A DNA stretch of 26,065 nucleotides, from NCBI RefSeq assembly GCF_035506375.1, contig NZ_DATJPM010000092.1, forward strand, positions 1 through 26,065, written 5' to 3'. Below, in pieces: positions 1 through 8,082 of this stretch. Made by a program: the position numbers and the translations under genes. The stretch comes from Methanocella sp. Lineage in GTDB: Archaea > Halobacteriota > Methanocellia > Methanocellales > Methanocellaceae. The notes beneath the pieces were generated by a model. That model was not told the DNA's origin. It ran no database searches and saw only the letters and a program-made list of their open reading frames with translations. Position 1 is the first letter of the stretch. Every line of letters begins with the position of its first letter.

Positions 1-446
1 TGGACAAGCTCTCCTGGCTCTATCAGGCTGTTTGCCGTTGCATCATTAGAGTGCAGCCAAATGGTCTTGGTATTAACAGTCGCATCAGTAGCGCCATCAT
101 ATGCTTTTGCAACATACTGGTTATTGTCCTGGAATGATACAATGGTCTTGCTTAAGTCGATCGGGCTCTGACCTGCAGTGAGCTGTAACGTTACAGCAAT
201 ATCGGTTACAGTCTTACCGTCGGTGCTGCCAGTACCGATGATATCGCCGGAAGTCTGGACAGACGACGTTGCCATGTCCACACCAGTGTGCACAGTTTGC
301 TTCGCTTTCTCCGAAGTGAAGAAGCCGGCCCCTAACATGACGTAGGAGAAGACTGCAGCTACCACCACGAAGGCGATCAGTACGATTGCGGCTTCCAGAC
401 CAGTGAAACCCGCATCATTCTTGACGAATTTATTTGCCTTAGACAT
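1..446 (-). CDS. flaB: Archaellin (archaeal flagellin), C-terminus outside window
   Basis: This is the major filament subunit of the archaellum, an extracellular type IV pilus-like motor filament. Only the first 148 codons are in the window; the gene runs off the left edge. The start at 446 follows a good GGAGG site about ten bases upstream. Residues 1-13 form a short charged class III leader (MSKANKFVKNDAG), and FlaK-type prepilin peptidase should cut after Gly13. The mature protein then starts FTGLEAAIVLIAF, followed by a hydrophobic helix to about residue 36, which is the standard archaellin N-terminus used for polymerisation. The rest is the beta-rich outer domain. Further fla genes would be expected to the left. 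The family assignment is very safe; which archaellin paralogue it is cannot be told from this fragment. Confidence 0.95.
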   Translation of the reverse strand, partial: MSKANKFVKNDAGFTGLEAAIVLIAFVVVAAVFSYVMLGAGFFTSEKAKQTVHTGVDMATSSVQTSGDIIGTGSTDGKTVTDIAVTLQLTAGQSPIDLSKTIVSFQDNNQYVAKAYDGATDATVNTKTIWLHSNDATANSLIEPGELV

Positions 447-491
447 TTCGAATTTCCTCCATGCGGCTTTGAATCGCAATATTTTTCCCCT

Positions 492-512
492 ACATCGAAA
501 TTTTTTCGATGT
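492..512 (-). promoter_or_regulatory. Perfect 9-bp hairpin in the archaellin leader
   Basis: The arms acatcgaaa (492-500) and tttcgatgt (504-512) are exact reverse complements around a 3-base centre. If the leader is transcribed from the TATA box at 621-632, this is an RNA hairpin about 30 bases upstream of the ribosome site. As DNA it is an equally good dimeric operator. Which of the two applies cannot be decided from sequence. Confidence 0.5.
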
Positions 513-620
513 TGAGGCACGATTTCTTCAATATCGTTCGTAAATCGTTTTTAGAATCGTTTTTTTTGAACGATATGATGCAATTCTTTGCCGCACCACA
601 ATCTATTGTTAAGCAACCTG

Positions 621-632
621 TAGTATATAAAT
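621..632 (-). promoter_or_regulatory. Probable archaellin TATA box
   Basis: Read on the minus strand, the sequence gatttatatac matches the archaeal TATA consensus. Transcription would start near base 598, giving an untranslated leader of about 150 bases before the archaellin start at 446. A nearer A/T run at 477-485 could also bind TBP, but a start from it would remove the Shine-Dalgarno site, so the upstream box is preferred. Confidence 0.5.
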
Positions 633-868
633 CTATTCTTTTTTAAAGTTTTTTAACGCGTTATTGTGATAATTTTTATGGAAAATCCTTAGTTTTTTTA
701 CTTATTGAAATATATTTGATTAAAATAGAACATATTAATTTTACAAGTTATGGTAAGCTAAATATATTTGATTGTTTTAGAAATTATTATGTTGCAGCGC
801 GCAGTATTACTTGTGATAACTGATGCGGCATGTAATTGCTTAACTATAACCATCTCTTATTACGGTAT

Positions 869-1990
869 CTATTGGCCCATTTCGGCAAGCGTCTCCAATT
901 CTTCTATCGCTTTTTTTGCCGTATTTCTTTTACCCCGGGCGCCCTGCGCCACCAGGCCGTCATACTCATCCTGAAGCATTTTCACTGCCCTGCGAAGCCG
1001 CGCCGCATCAAAACGATCGATATATTTACGAATGATCCTGGCGCGGTAGATCACGTTCTCATAGGGATCCATGGCCTGCTTATGGGGAGTGATAGTCCAG
1101 AGAGGAACGACAGATAATAATATGAGCAGAGACAGCCCCGCAAGCACGGTGCTCATATCGATACCGGCGAGCGGTGACTGCACGGGAATGACCTCAACAG
1201 TCTTTCCCAGGATCATCTCATCGCCCACCATGACGATGATACCCCAAAGCCCTGTGCGGTCAAAGGTGACATTTCCCTCGCTGACTGGATATACTGCGCC
1301 TTCCGGCGATACGGCCAGCAAGGATATGCCCCGGTTACTCAGGCCTTCAAATATAGATATAGAGACGGGCACGGGCTCGCCGGCAACGGCTTTATCCTGG
1401 ACGTTCAGCTTGATGGCCCGGTCCAGCAGTGTCACGACTTTATTCGTGTCCTGGAGCACGGAATATTGCACATAGTTGGTCTTGTTACTCTGGACAAAGA
1501 CGACGGGCGTCCCTGTTGTTGTTAGGGCCGGCACGCCCGACACGTTCAGCCTGAAAAGGAACGAGTCGGCGCTGGAAATGTAATTGGCGAAATCGTCCAG
1601 GTATGGCTCCACGCTCGTCGTCAGCAAGGTCGGCGTGAATATGAACTCCTGCTCGCCGGGCTTTGCCGTCTCGTTTGTTACGCTCAATGTAAAATAGACG
1701 ATCTTAGACTCTCCGGGCCTTAATGTTAAAACGGATTCGCTCAGGTTAAGCCAGTCTATACTGGTGGGCTCGGTGACCCCGACCCTAATAATATATACTC
1801 CATTCCGGTTGCCGTCATTATAGACGACAAAAGAGCCATTATAGGTAAAAGGCAGCTTATCGGCGTCCGCAGACCTGGTCGTGGGGGCATATGCCCGTAT
1901 GCCGGTGCCATAACAAAAAGACGGTATCGTTTGTGATGCGATGGCCAGCAGTAACAGTATACATACGACAAGCTTTCTGCCCCTCGACAT
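869..1990 (-). CDS. Secreted, C-terminally membrane-anchored protein of unknown function
   Basis: I do not recognise this 373-residue protein. It has a signal peptide (about residues 1-27), then an extracytoplasmic beta-rich region of about 250 residues with six N-X-S/T sequons, which suggests a glycosylated surface protein. One hydrophobic segment follows at about 279-300, and then a 73-residue charged helical tail predicted to be cytoplasmic. The region around residues 40-130 resembles the Ig-like folds of archaeal cell-surface proteins. The start at 1990 has GAGG seven bases upstream and a TATA-like run near 2015-2030. The tail shares a weak pattern (hydrophobic-D-R then EY..L.A) with the tail of the membrane protein at 6881-7906. 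It appears to be transcribed alone. Confidence 0.8.
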   Translation of the reverse strand: MSRGRKLVVCILLLLAIASQTIPSFCYGTGIRAYAPTTRSADADKLPFTYNGSFVVYNDGNRNGVYIIRVGVTEPTSIDWLNLSESVLTLRPGESKIVYFTLSVTNETAKPGEQEFIFTPTLLTTSVEPYLDDFANYISSADSFLFRLNVSGVPALTTTGTPVVFVQSNKTNYVQYSVLQDTNKVVTLLDRAIKLNVQDKAVAGEPVPVSISIFEGLSNRGISLLAVSPEGAVYPVSEGNVTFDRTGLWGIIVMVGDEMILGKTVEVIPVQSPLAGIDMSTVLAGLSLLILLSVVPLWTITPHKQAMDPYENVIYRARIIRKYIDRFDAARLRRAVKMLQDEYDGLVAQGARGKRNTAKKAIEELETLAEMGQ

Positions 1991-2068
1991 CCTGATGCCT
2001 CTAATATTATAACTATAAATATATATTAAAAGTTTAGGAAAATAAAAGCTCGTTTTTACTCAATGACA

Positions 2069-3430
2069 TTATTCGCCGGATACCCTTATGTTCTCAAATT
2101 TAATGCTCGGCATATATCCCGTCGCGGGCGACAGCCCCGAGCCTTCGAGCTTATAGTTGTCCGCCAGCTCGGCATTCATGAGCATCTGGGGCATGTTGCC
2201 GCCGATCATGCCCCCCTTGAGCGGGTAAGCGAGCTCTCCATCCTTGATGGCATATCCTGCGTATATGGCCACGGAGAAGTCGCCGCTGGCACGGTTCGCG
2301 GTATGGGCCCCCAGCACGTCCAGCACCAGCACGCCGTTCTTCGTGTCCCGGATCATCTTCTCCTCGCTCATCGTCGGGCCGTTGAATATGATATTTCGGG
2401 CGCATGTCGTCGGGGGCACTTTGTAGGACGTACTCGCGTCGAGCCGGTCGGCGTGCATGGCGCTGCCCGTCGGCTTCGTGCCGCTCTCGATGGCCGAAAA
2501 TTCGTCATACAGGAACATCTTTAATATGCCGTCCTCGACGAGCACGTTCTTCCGGCTCGGGTAGCCTTCTTCGTCCATGGCATAAGTGTTCAGCCCTTTG
2601 TCGAACGTGCCGTCGTCAAGTATCGTCAGCCCTTTTGCGGCCACCTGTTTTCCTATCTTACCCGCATAGACGGACTCGTACTTCTTGACGGCCGAACCAT
2701 ATAACGCGGGTGCGACGGTGTTACAAAATATATCAAATGCCGCGCTCGGCCTCATTATAACGGTCATTGGCGCAGTCTCGATGCCTTTCTGGTTTAGCTG
2801 GCTGGCCGCCCTCTCCGTGGCCGTATTGCCGATCTTTTCGAAGTTGATGTCCAGGAAGCGCGACATATCGGACTCGCTGCCGTTGGCGACCATGCCGCTC
2901 TCTTTGATGAGGGACATGATGCTGCCGCTCACCATCGTGCCCTCGTCGTAAGCGGCGACGCCGTTTGAGTTTGCGACGGCCATGGCGACAGTTCCAAAGC
3001 CAATGCCGCCCCTGGCGGGGAAAGCCCGCTTATCGCAGGAAGCCCCTTCCATCATATCCCTGGCCAGGCTTATGCCGTCCTCGGGCACCAGGGAGGCGAT
3101 ACGATTATCGAAAAGGGAGCGCGCGCCGGCATAGTCCTTATCGCCATGGAACGCGTAGTCGCCCGGCTTTCCAAACCGCGTGGCGGCGATGGCCTGCTTC
3201 AGGCCGAAGTCGATGGTCGCGTCGGAGCAATATGCATAGCCGGTGCGGCGATCCTTGATGACTCGGAGCCCGATGCCGTAGTCGCCGTCCATGGAGCCGA
3301 ACGTGACGTTCCCGCCCTCCACCGAGATCGAGGTATGCCGGGCCTTCTGCACGAACGCCTCGCACTGGACACCGGCGGCCGCTCCCGCGTCCACCGCCTT
3401 TTTCGCGATCGATAAAAGCTCGTCCTGCAT
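2069..3430 (-). CDS. pmbA: PmbA/TldE-family protein, partner of TldD
   Basis: The 453-residue product is the non-catalytic-type member of the TldD/PmbA (TldE) pair, peptidase family U62. In bacteria the heterodimer processes peptides such as microcin precursors, and it is cytoplasmic. The length is typical of the family, and the family's conserved C-terminal half is present, with a conserved-looking GGMIGGNMPQM segment followed by a terminal beta stretch ending IKFENIRVSGE. The HExxxH motif present in its neighbour is absent here, as expected for PmbA. It follows tldD by a single base and has an AGGAGG ribosome site just before the ATG, so the two are cotranscribed and probably made in equal amounts. 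The physiological substrate in this organism is unknown. Confidence 0.92.
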   Translation of the reverse strand: MQDELLSIAKKAVDAGAAAGVQCEAFVQKARHTSISVEGGNVTFGSMDGDYGIGLRVIKDRRTGYAYCSDATIDFGLKQAIAATRFGKPGDYAFHGDKDYAGARSLFDNRIASLVPEDGISLARDMMEGASCDKRAFPARGGIGFGTVAMAVANSNGVAAYDEGTMVSGSIMSLIKESGMVANGSESDMSRFLDINFEKIGNTATERAASQLNQKGIETAPMTVIMRPSAAFDIFCNTVAPALYGSAVKKYESVYAGKIGKQVAAKGLTILDDGTFDKGLNTYAMDEEGYPSRKNVLVEDGILKMFLYDEFSAIESGTKPTGSAMHADRLDASTSYKVPPTTCARNIIFNGPTMSEEKMIRDTKNGVLVLDVLGAHTANRASGDFSVAIYAGYAIKDGELAYPLKGGMIGGNMPQMLMNAELADNYKLEGSGLSPATGYMPSIKFENIRVSGE

Positions 3431-3431
3431 C

Positions 3432-4805
3432 TTACCTGCCTCCTACGACGCATTTCGCGATCCGTATGTGCGGCCCCCCGTCGCTCACGGGTGCCGACTG
3501 GCCTTTGCCGCAGATGCCCGGGTGGCCCAGCGTCAGGTCCCTGCCGACCATGTCGATCTGCTTCAGGATGTCCAGCGTCTTACCGGACAGGGACACGTCC
3601 CGCAGCGGCTTCGTAATCTCGCCGTTCTCGATGAGGTAGGCCTCCTGGGCGTTGAACTGGAAGAGCCCCTGAGATGTATCCACCTGACCACCCCGGCTGT
3701 CTTTTGCATAGACGCCCCGCTTAATTCCCTCCAGCATTTCTTTAAAAGTGGCATCGCCCATTTCGATGTACGTGTTACTCATCCGCGCGATAGGCCTGTA
3801 ATGATATGACTCGGCCCGGGCGCCGCCGTTCGGCTCTAAGCCCAGCCGGGCGGCTGTCTCCCGGTTTAATATCAGATCGTTGAGCACGCCGTCCCTGACC
3901 AGCACTTTCGTCCTCGCGCGGACGCCCTCGTCATCATAAATGAAGCTGCCGAAGAGGCCCGGTATCGTGGGGTCGTCCTTAATGGTCACGATCTCGTTGC
4001 CGATCGTCTGCCCCAAAAGCCCTTCGAAGCAGGAGTTCCCGGTGGCCACGAGGTCTCCCTCGGACGCGTGGCCCACCGCCTCGTGCGCGAAAACCCCGCA
4101 GAGGCCGTTATCCGCGATGACCGGCATGGGCCCGGACGGCGGAGACTTTCCCGCCAGCAAGGCGACAAGCGAGGCAACGCCATCCCTGGCCACAGTAATA
4201 TTACGATCCCCGTCGAAGGCCTCGAAGCCTGTCGTGTTGCCGATACGGCGCCGCACCGACTGAATGTCGTCATCTTTCCTGCCCACGATATCGGCCGCCC
4301 AGAGGATGCGCGGCGTCTTCGTGACGACATGTGCGCCCTCGGACGACATGATCTCCTCGAGCGTATATGAATCCTTATAAGTGGTCGTCAGGTTGGCGAT
4401 GAAGTCATAGTCTTTAAGCGCATCATAAGTCGATTCGAGGACGGCGAGCTTGGACTCCATGCTCATATCAAGGAAACTCTTCTTCATGGGGATCTCGACT
4501 TCATCCCGCATCGGCTCGATCGGCGCAAGCGACGATTTAACCTTTATCGATTCGCCGATGCCCTTCGCCATCCGCGCAGCCCTGTCAGCCGCGTCGACGA
4601 GCGATTTCTCGGTCAGCTCGGGGGCGCTGGCGAAGCCCCATGCGCCCCGGTAGAGTACCCGGACGCAGGCTCCCTCTTCGCTTCCCGCGATGGCCCTGGT
4701 CACGTCCTTGTTCTTCATCTCCAGGTTCGTGCTCGTGACGTTCGTATAGCGGACGTCGTAGTAATCTGCCCTGCCTTCCAGGGCCAGCTCAACTGTGCGG
4801 ATCAA
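3432..4805 (-). CDS. tldD: TldD metalloprotease
   Basis: This is a 457-residue zinc metalloprotease subunit of the TldD/TldE complex, which cleaves small unfolded peptides in a central tunnel. The zinc-binding HExxxH motif is intact as HEAVGH at residues 241-246, and the conserved C-terminal G-x-C-G-K-G-Q stretch is also present. The start codon is TTG at 4805: no in-frame ATG lies upstream, and GGTGAG stands at proper distance in front of the TTG. A TATA-like run lies near 4842 on the minus strand. It is the first gene of a two-gene operon with pmbA. Confidence 0.93.
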   Translation of the reverse strand: MIRTVELALEGRADYYDVRYTNVTSTNLEMKNKDVTRAIAGSEEGACVRVLYRGAWGFASAPELTEKSLVDAADRAARMAKGIGESIKVKSSLAPIEPMRDEVEIPMKKSFLDMSMESKLAVLESTYDALKDYDFIANLTTTYKDSYTLEEIMSSEGAHVVTKTPRILWAADIVGRKDDDIQSVRRRIGNTTGFEAFDGDRNITVARDGVASLVALLAGKSPPSGPMPVIADNGLCGVFAHEAVGHASEGDLVATGNSCFEGLLGQTIGNEIVTIKDDPTIPGLFGSFIYDDEGVRARTKVLVRDGVLNDLILNRETAARLGLEPNGGARAESYHYRPIARMSNTYIEMGDATFKEMLEGIKRGVYAKDSRGGQVDTSQGLFQFNAQEAYLIENGEITKPLRDVSLSGKTLDILKQIDMVGRDLTLGHPGICGKGQSAPVSDGGPHIRIAKCVVGGR

Positions 4806-4937
4806 AAGATCTCACCATATAATATACTGGTGTGAAATCTATAAAAAATATGTTACATTATAGTATACTTTATCCTTTACAATTTAAGTCTCTGTATGCC
4901 AAGGCCCTCTAAAAAGAGTTAAGTTGATCTCAAACAA

Positions 4938-5051
4938 TTTCAGCCACGAAGCGACTCTAAGAAGGCCTGAAGCTACACGAAGATATTTAAGAACATTTAA
5001 AAAAGTCTTTGAGCAGCTTTGAGACAGCTTGGAGTCGCTTCGTGGCTGAAA
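4938..5051. repeat. Inverted repeat, 20-base perfect arms
   Basis: The arm at 4938-4957 (tttcagccacgaagcgactc) is repeated exactly in reverse complement at 5032-5051. Similarity continues a few bases into the 74-base spacer (t/c then aag). The element sits between the end of the vWA gene and the tldD promoter. The spacer and flanks are rich in related words (cgaag, gcttcag). It could fold as a long hairpin in read-through transcripts or be a small mobile-element relic. Its wording resembles the larger repeat near 11.7 kb, but the two are not the same sequence. Confidence 0.75.
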
Positions 5052-5094
5052 AAATCTTCGAGCCACTTATATATTTTTTCAAGGGGCTCAGGCT

Positions 5095-6000
5095 TCAGCG
5101 GCGCTTGAGGACCTGCTGTAGGCCCTTGAAGAGCGAGTCGCTGATCTTGTTCGCCGTGTCCACGTCTATGACCAGGCCGCCCATCTTCTCGATGGCCGCG
5201 CCGAATTCCGTCATGGTGTAGCCGCCGCTCTTCTTGAACCGGCGCGAATCGTCGGTATGAAGCTGAATATAGAGGAACCGGGCATGGTTATACTGAATAT
5301 TCCGGATCAGCTCGAACGCCTTCATGTTCACGAGCACGTCCTCGGCATAGACGCTACGGCCGACCTCGGGCACGCCGTCGGTGAGGACGATGATGACCTT
5401 GGAGCCGCGCTTACGGTGCCAGCCCTGGTCAGTCAGGGACTGGAGCGCCAGGTCCAGGCGGGTACCTCCGGAGCCATTACGGGAAATGAGCTGGCGGTAC
5501 ATGTTGGCGCTGGCATTGTACGGCCCCTCGGCCCGGCTGCCGAAGGTCCACAGGCTGATGTCGGCCGATTTTCCTAAGCCTTCCATGAGGGCCAGACAGG
5601 CCACCTTGGCGTATGACTGGGGCGACTGCGACTCGTTGACCGTCGCTCCCATATTCTTATTCCTCCACCAGGCGGTCATGGAGTTCGAGTCGTCGTACAT
5701 GATGGCGAGGTTCAGCTTTTTCACGTCCTTGAGGCGATAGCGGGCGATGACGCCGTCGAGCGTCTTGCCATGCTGGCCGAAGGTCGAGATAGTCCGGTCA
5801 AAAGAGATGATGCCGCCGCCAGAATATGAGGAATAGACCATGCGGGTGGTCATTGACGGCATGATATTATATAAGCGTAAAAAGCTGCGGCCGATGATGC
5901 GCGTGCCGTTCATCAGATCGTCATAAGCGTCGACGTCCGAGGGGTCTGTCAGGCACTTAGCGCAGGCCTCGCGGATCCTGGTATCGTCGTCGAAGATCAT
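5095..6000 (-). CDS. vWA-domain protein, partner of MoxR ATPase
   Basis: The 301-residue protein has a von Willebrand A domain over about residues 95-300. The metal-ion-dependent adhesion site is complete: D103-x-S105-x-S107 in YDDSNSM, T180 in GSGGTR, and D208 in VLTDG. The N-terminal 90 residues are a family-specific extension. No signal peptide or membrane helix is present, so it is cytoplasmic. Its ATG overlaps the stop of the MoxR gene (ATGA), showing translational coupling. MoxR/vWA pairs act as chaperone-like machines that insert metal or assemble target complexes; the target here is not evident. An association with the upstream membrane protein is likely from operon structure. Confidence 0.9.
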   Translation of the reverse strand: MIFDDDTRIREACAKCLTDPSDVDAYDDLMNGTRIIGRSFLRLYNIMPSMTTRMVYSSYSGGGIISFDRTISTFGQHGKTLDGVIARYRLKDVKKLNLAIMYDDSNSMTAWWRNKNMGATVNESQSPQSYAKVACLALMEGLGKSADISLWTFGSRAEGPYNASANMYRQLISRNGSGGTRLDLALQSLTDQGWHRKRGSKVIIVLTDGVPEVGRSVYAEDVLVNMKAFELIRNIQYNHARFLYIQLHTDDSRRFKKSGGYTMTEFGAAIEKMGGLVIDVDTANKISDSLFKGLQQVLKRR

Positions 6001-6875
6001 AGGCGGCTCGCGATCCTCAAGGCCAGCTCGTTAACCGTTTGTATGGATGCATAGTCCGTCTCGTCGGCGATGACGATGCCCTGGTGCATCGCGGCATCCG
6101 TGAAAGCGGTCTTGCCGTCCAGGCCCTCCGAGATCGAAAGATCGCAGTACCGCGTCATCTTTATGACGCCGTCCGTGGACAGGCCCAGGGGGAGTACCTT
6201 CTCCTCCTGCCAGAGCCTCCTCGTCTCCTCGGCGAAGTCCAGGATGGCATTCACGATGGCCGGGTCCATGTTCGGGGCATAGGAGCGGATGACCTTCTCT
6301 TCGGTGAAGCGATTAATATAGCCTATAAAGATCGGGATGAACCGGCGCTTGAGAGCAGAGCTCATCTTGAACGTGCCCTCGTCGCCCAGGTTTGCCGTGA
6401 CTACCAGCACCCAGTTATCCGGCTTCTTCAGGACCTCCTCGCTGTACTCGACGGGCAGTATGCCCGCGGATAAAAGCATGAACAAACCAGAATAAGCGGT
6501 CGTCGGGGCACGGTTGAACTCGTCGATCAGGAGGTTCTTATGCTCCTTCACCGAGCGGGTGATGATACCATCCTTGTAGATGAACTTCTGGGACAGCTCG
6601 GGATTCCCCGACATCGAGAGCGGATGAAAGCCGCCGATGGTATGGTATTCGGTCATCCCTTCCGTGGCCTCGATGCGGTAGTAGTTGTCGCCGCTGGATA
6701 TATAGTTTAAAATATGCTCGGCAATTGTCGTCTTGCCGTTGCCCGGAGGACCGTAGAGCATGATAGGATAGCCAAGATTAATGTACATAAGTGCCCGGAC
6801 GATGGCCTCGTCCTGGCCCTTAACCTCGCAGGTCTCGATGATCTTGATCATGTCCTCGCGGTTCAGCAGCGTCAT
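5997..6875 (-). CDS. MoxR-family AAA+ ATPase
   Basis: This is a 292-residue AAA+ ATPase of the MoxR branch. Walker A is GPPGNGKTT at residues 42-50 and Walker B is LLIDEF at 115-120 followed by NRAP, which is characteristic of MoxR proteins. Sensor 1 (VVTANLGD) and an arginine-finger-like LKRRF are also present. It is the middle gene of a three-gene operon: the membrane protein stops just 5 bases upstream, and the vWA gene overlaps its end by four bases. Proteins of this class remodel partner proteins in an ATP-dependent way together with vWA cofactors. Confidence 0.93.
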   Translation of the reverse strand: MTLLNREDMIKIIETCEVKGQDEAIVRALMYINLGYPIMLYGPPGNGKTTIAEHILNYISSGDNYYRIEATEGMTEYHTIGGFHPLSMSGNPELSQKFIYKDGIITRSVKEHKNLLIDEFNRAPTTAYSGLFMLLSAGILPVEYSEEVLKKPDNWVLVVTANLGDEGTFKMSSALKRRFIPIFIGYINRFTEEKVIRSYAPNMDPAIVNAILDFAEETRRLWQEEKVLPLGLSTDGVIKMTRYCDLSISEGLDGKTAFTDAAMHQGIVIADETDYASIQTVNELALRIASRL

Positions 6876-6880
6876 AGGGA

Positions 6881-7906
6881 TCAGTACTTCTTCATGAACT
6901 CAATCTCTATATTCTTTATCATTTTTTCCGCGTCCGTCTTGTCGTCGCCATTATATTTGGCGGCGAGAGTCTGGTACTCACTCTTGAAGCGCCCTATCGT
7001 GGACGCCGCCTTGATGCGGTCCACTTCGCCGATATTCTTGCTGAAGAGATCCATCTCGCTCATGAGGCCCGCGTAATGGTTCACCCGGGGCCTGGTAGCC
7101 GCCGCAGCGATCGCCGATGCGGAGGGGATCTTTTCATAGATGATGCCCTTTTTGCTTACGACACGCCGATAATTTAAAAGATGTAATATCAGATCATGGG
7201 CGACGAACATCAAGGAGACGATGATGATATTAACGAGGAAATAGAGCCAAATCGTTACCAGTATGAACATTATGATATCGGGTATTGAATTTGCTATACC
7301 GGACAGGGCGCCGGCATCGATGCCGCGGGGGCTTTCCCCGAATACGGCAATGATGGCCGTGAACAGATAGATCGGATACGAGATGAACGTCGCCTTGAGC
7401 GAGGTCATTATCTTTTCGCTCAACGTCGTCTCGCTCATCGTGTGATCCTTCCAGATGAACGCCCAGATGACGAACAGGACAGCCCAGAGGGCGCAGCCGA
7501 GGAGCGCCAGGTCCGCACGGCCGTTCAGGAATATATACTTGTAAATGTCCGGCGCCAGGACGGCGAAGCCCATGCCCGCGAAGATGAATGAATAGCTGTC
7601 CTTCTCCATGTACGTGATCAGCACCGTTGCCGCAATAGCCAGGGAAAGAACGAGAGTTGGGTAGAATTGGGTATATGGCGCGACGATATCGCTGGCATAC
7701 ATTATCTCCCCCGAAGGCTGGTTCTCCCACATATTATAGGCGAAACCCACTGTTGCGAACAGCACGAGACCAAGTATAATATAAATTATCGTTTTCAAAG
7801 TTCCGTTTTCGATCTCTCGCACTTTTAATATAGCGAGCATAATCGCGAGAGATATAATGACGATAGATACCATTATCAGGATATTTATCAAATTCAGATC
7901 AGGCAT
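6881..7906 (-). CDS. Polytopic membrane protein in MoxR-vWA operon
   Basis: A 341-residue protein with about seven or eight hydrophobic segments up to roughly residue 245, then a charged, helical cytoplasmic tail of about 95 residues. I do not recognise the family. I start it at the ATG at 7906 because GGTGAGG lies directly before it; an in-frame GTG at 7921 would add five residues. As first gene of the operon it is the likely membrane client or anchor of the MoxR/vWA machine. The tail includes a motif (VDR..AA then EYQTLAA) weakly similar to the tail of the protein at 869-1990, which may mark a shared interaction module. Confidence 0.85.
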   Translation of the reverse strand: MPDLNLINILIMVSIVIISLAIMLAILKVREIENGTLKTIIYIILGLVLFATVGFAYNMWENQPSGEIMYASDIVAPYTQFYPTLVLSLAIAATVLITYMEKDSYSFIFAGMGFAVLAPDIYKYIFLNGRADLALLGCALWAVLFVIWAFIWKDHTMSETTLSEKIMTSLKATFISYPIYLFTAIIAVFGESPRGIDAGALSGIANSIPDIIMFILVTIWLYFLVNIIIVSLMFVAHDLILHLLNYRRVVSKKGIIYEKIPSASAIAAAATRPRVNHYAGLMSEMDLFSKNIGEVDRIKAASTIGRFKSEYQTLAAKYNGDDKTDAEKMIKNIEIEFMKKY

Positions 7907-7928
7907 ATCCTCACCGAACACCCAACAG

Positions 7929-7958
7929 ACACTAAGTAAGCATTTAGTGTTTATAAAG
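7929..7958 (-). promoter_or_regulatory. TATA box with adjacent palindrome, membrane-MoxR-vWA operon
   Basis: On the minus strand a TATA-like ctttataaac occupies about 7949-7958. Immediately downstream, acactaa (7929-7935) and ttagtgt (7944-7950) form a perfect 7-base inverted repeat with an 8-base spacer. The palindrome falls between the TATA box and the predicted transcription start near 7928, the classical position for an archaeal repressor operator. Confidence 0.45.
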
Positions 7959-8082
7959 CTTACAGTCGCTTTGCAAATTATTTTTGACTATACCCCGACT
8001 TTTTTCAAATATTATACTTAATTTGGCTTTTAACCTTTTAACTATACTTCATCGAAACATATAATAGTTGTGATAGAAGCGC

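Larger units (their letters stand above)
447..868. other. Gene-free 422-base interval: archaellin promoter and leader
   Basis: No convincing gene is present. The left half is the upstream region of the archaellin gene (leader hairpin and TATA box, listed separately). It also carries several copies of an atcgttt-like word at 533-575, with atcgttc near 533 and gaacgat near 569 forming a loose inverted pair. The right half (about 640-868) is very AT-rich and lies downstream of the stop codon of the secreted-protein gene; I see only T/A runs there that could serve as terminators. Confidence 0.6.
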
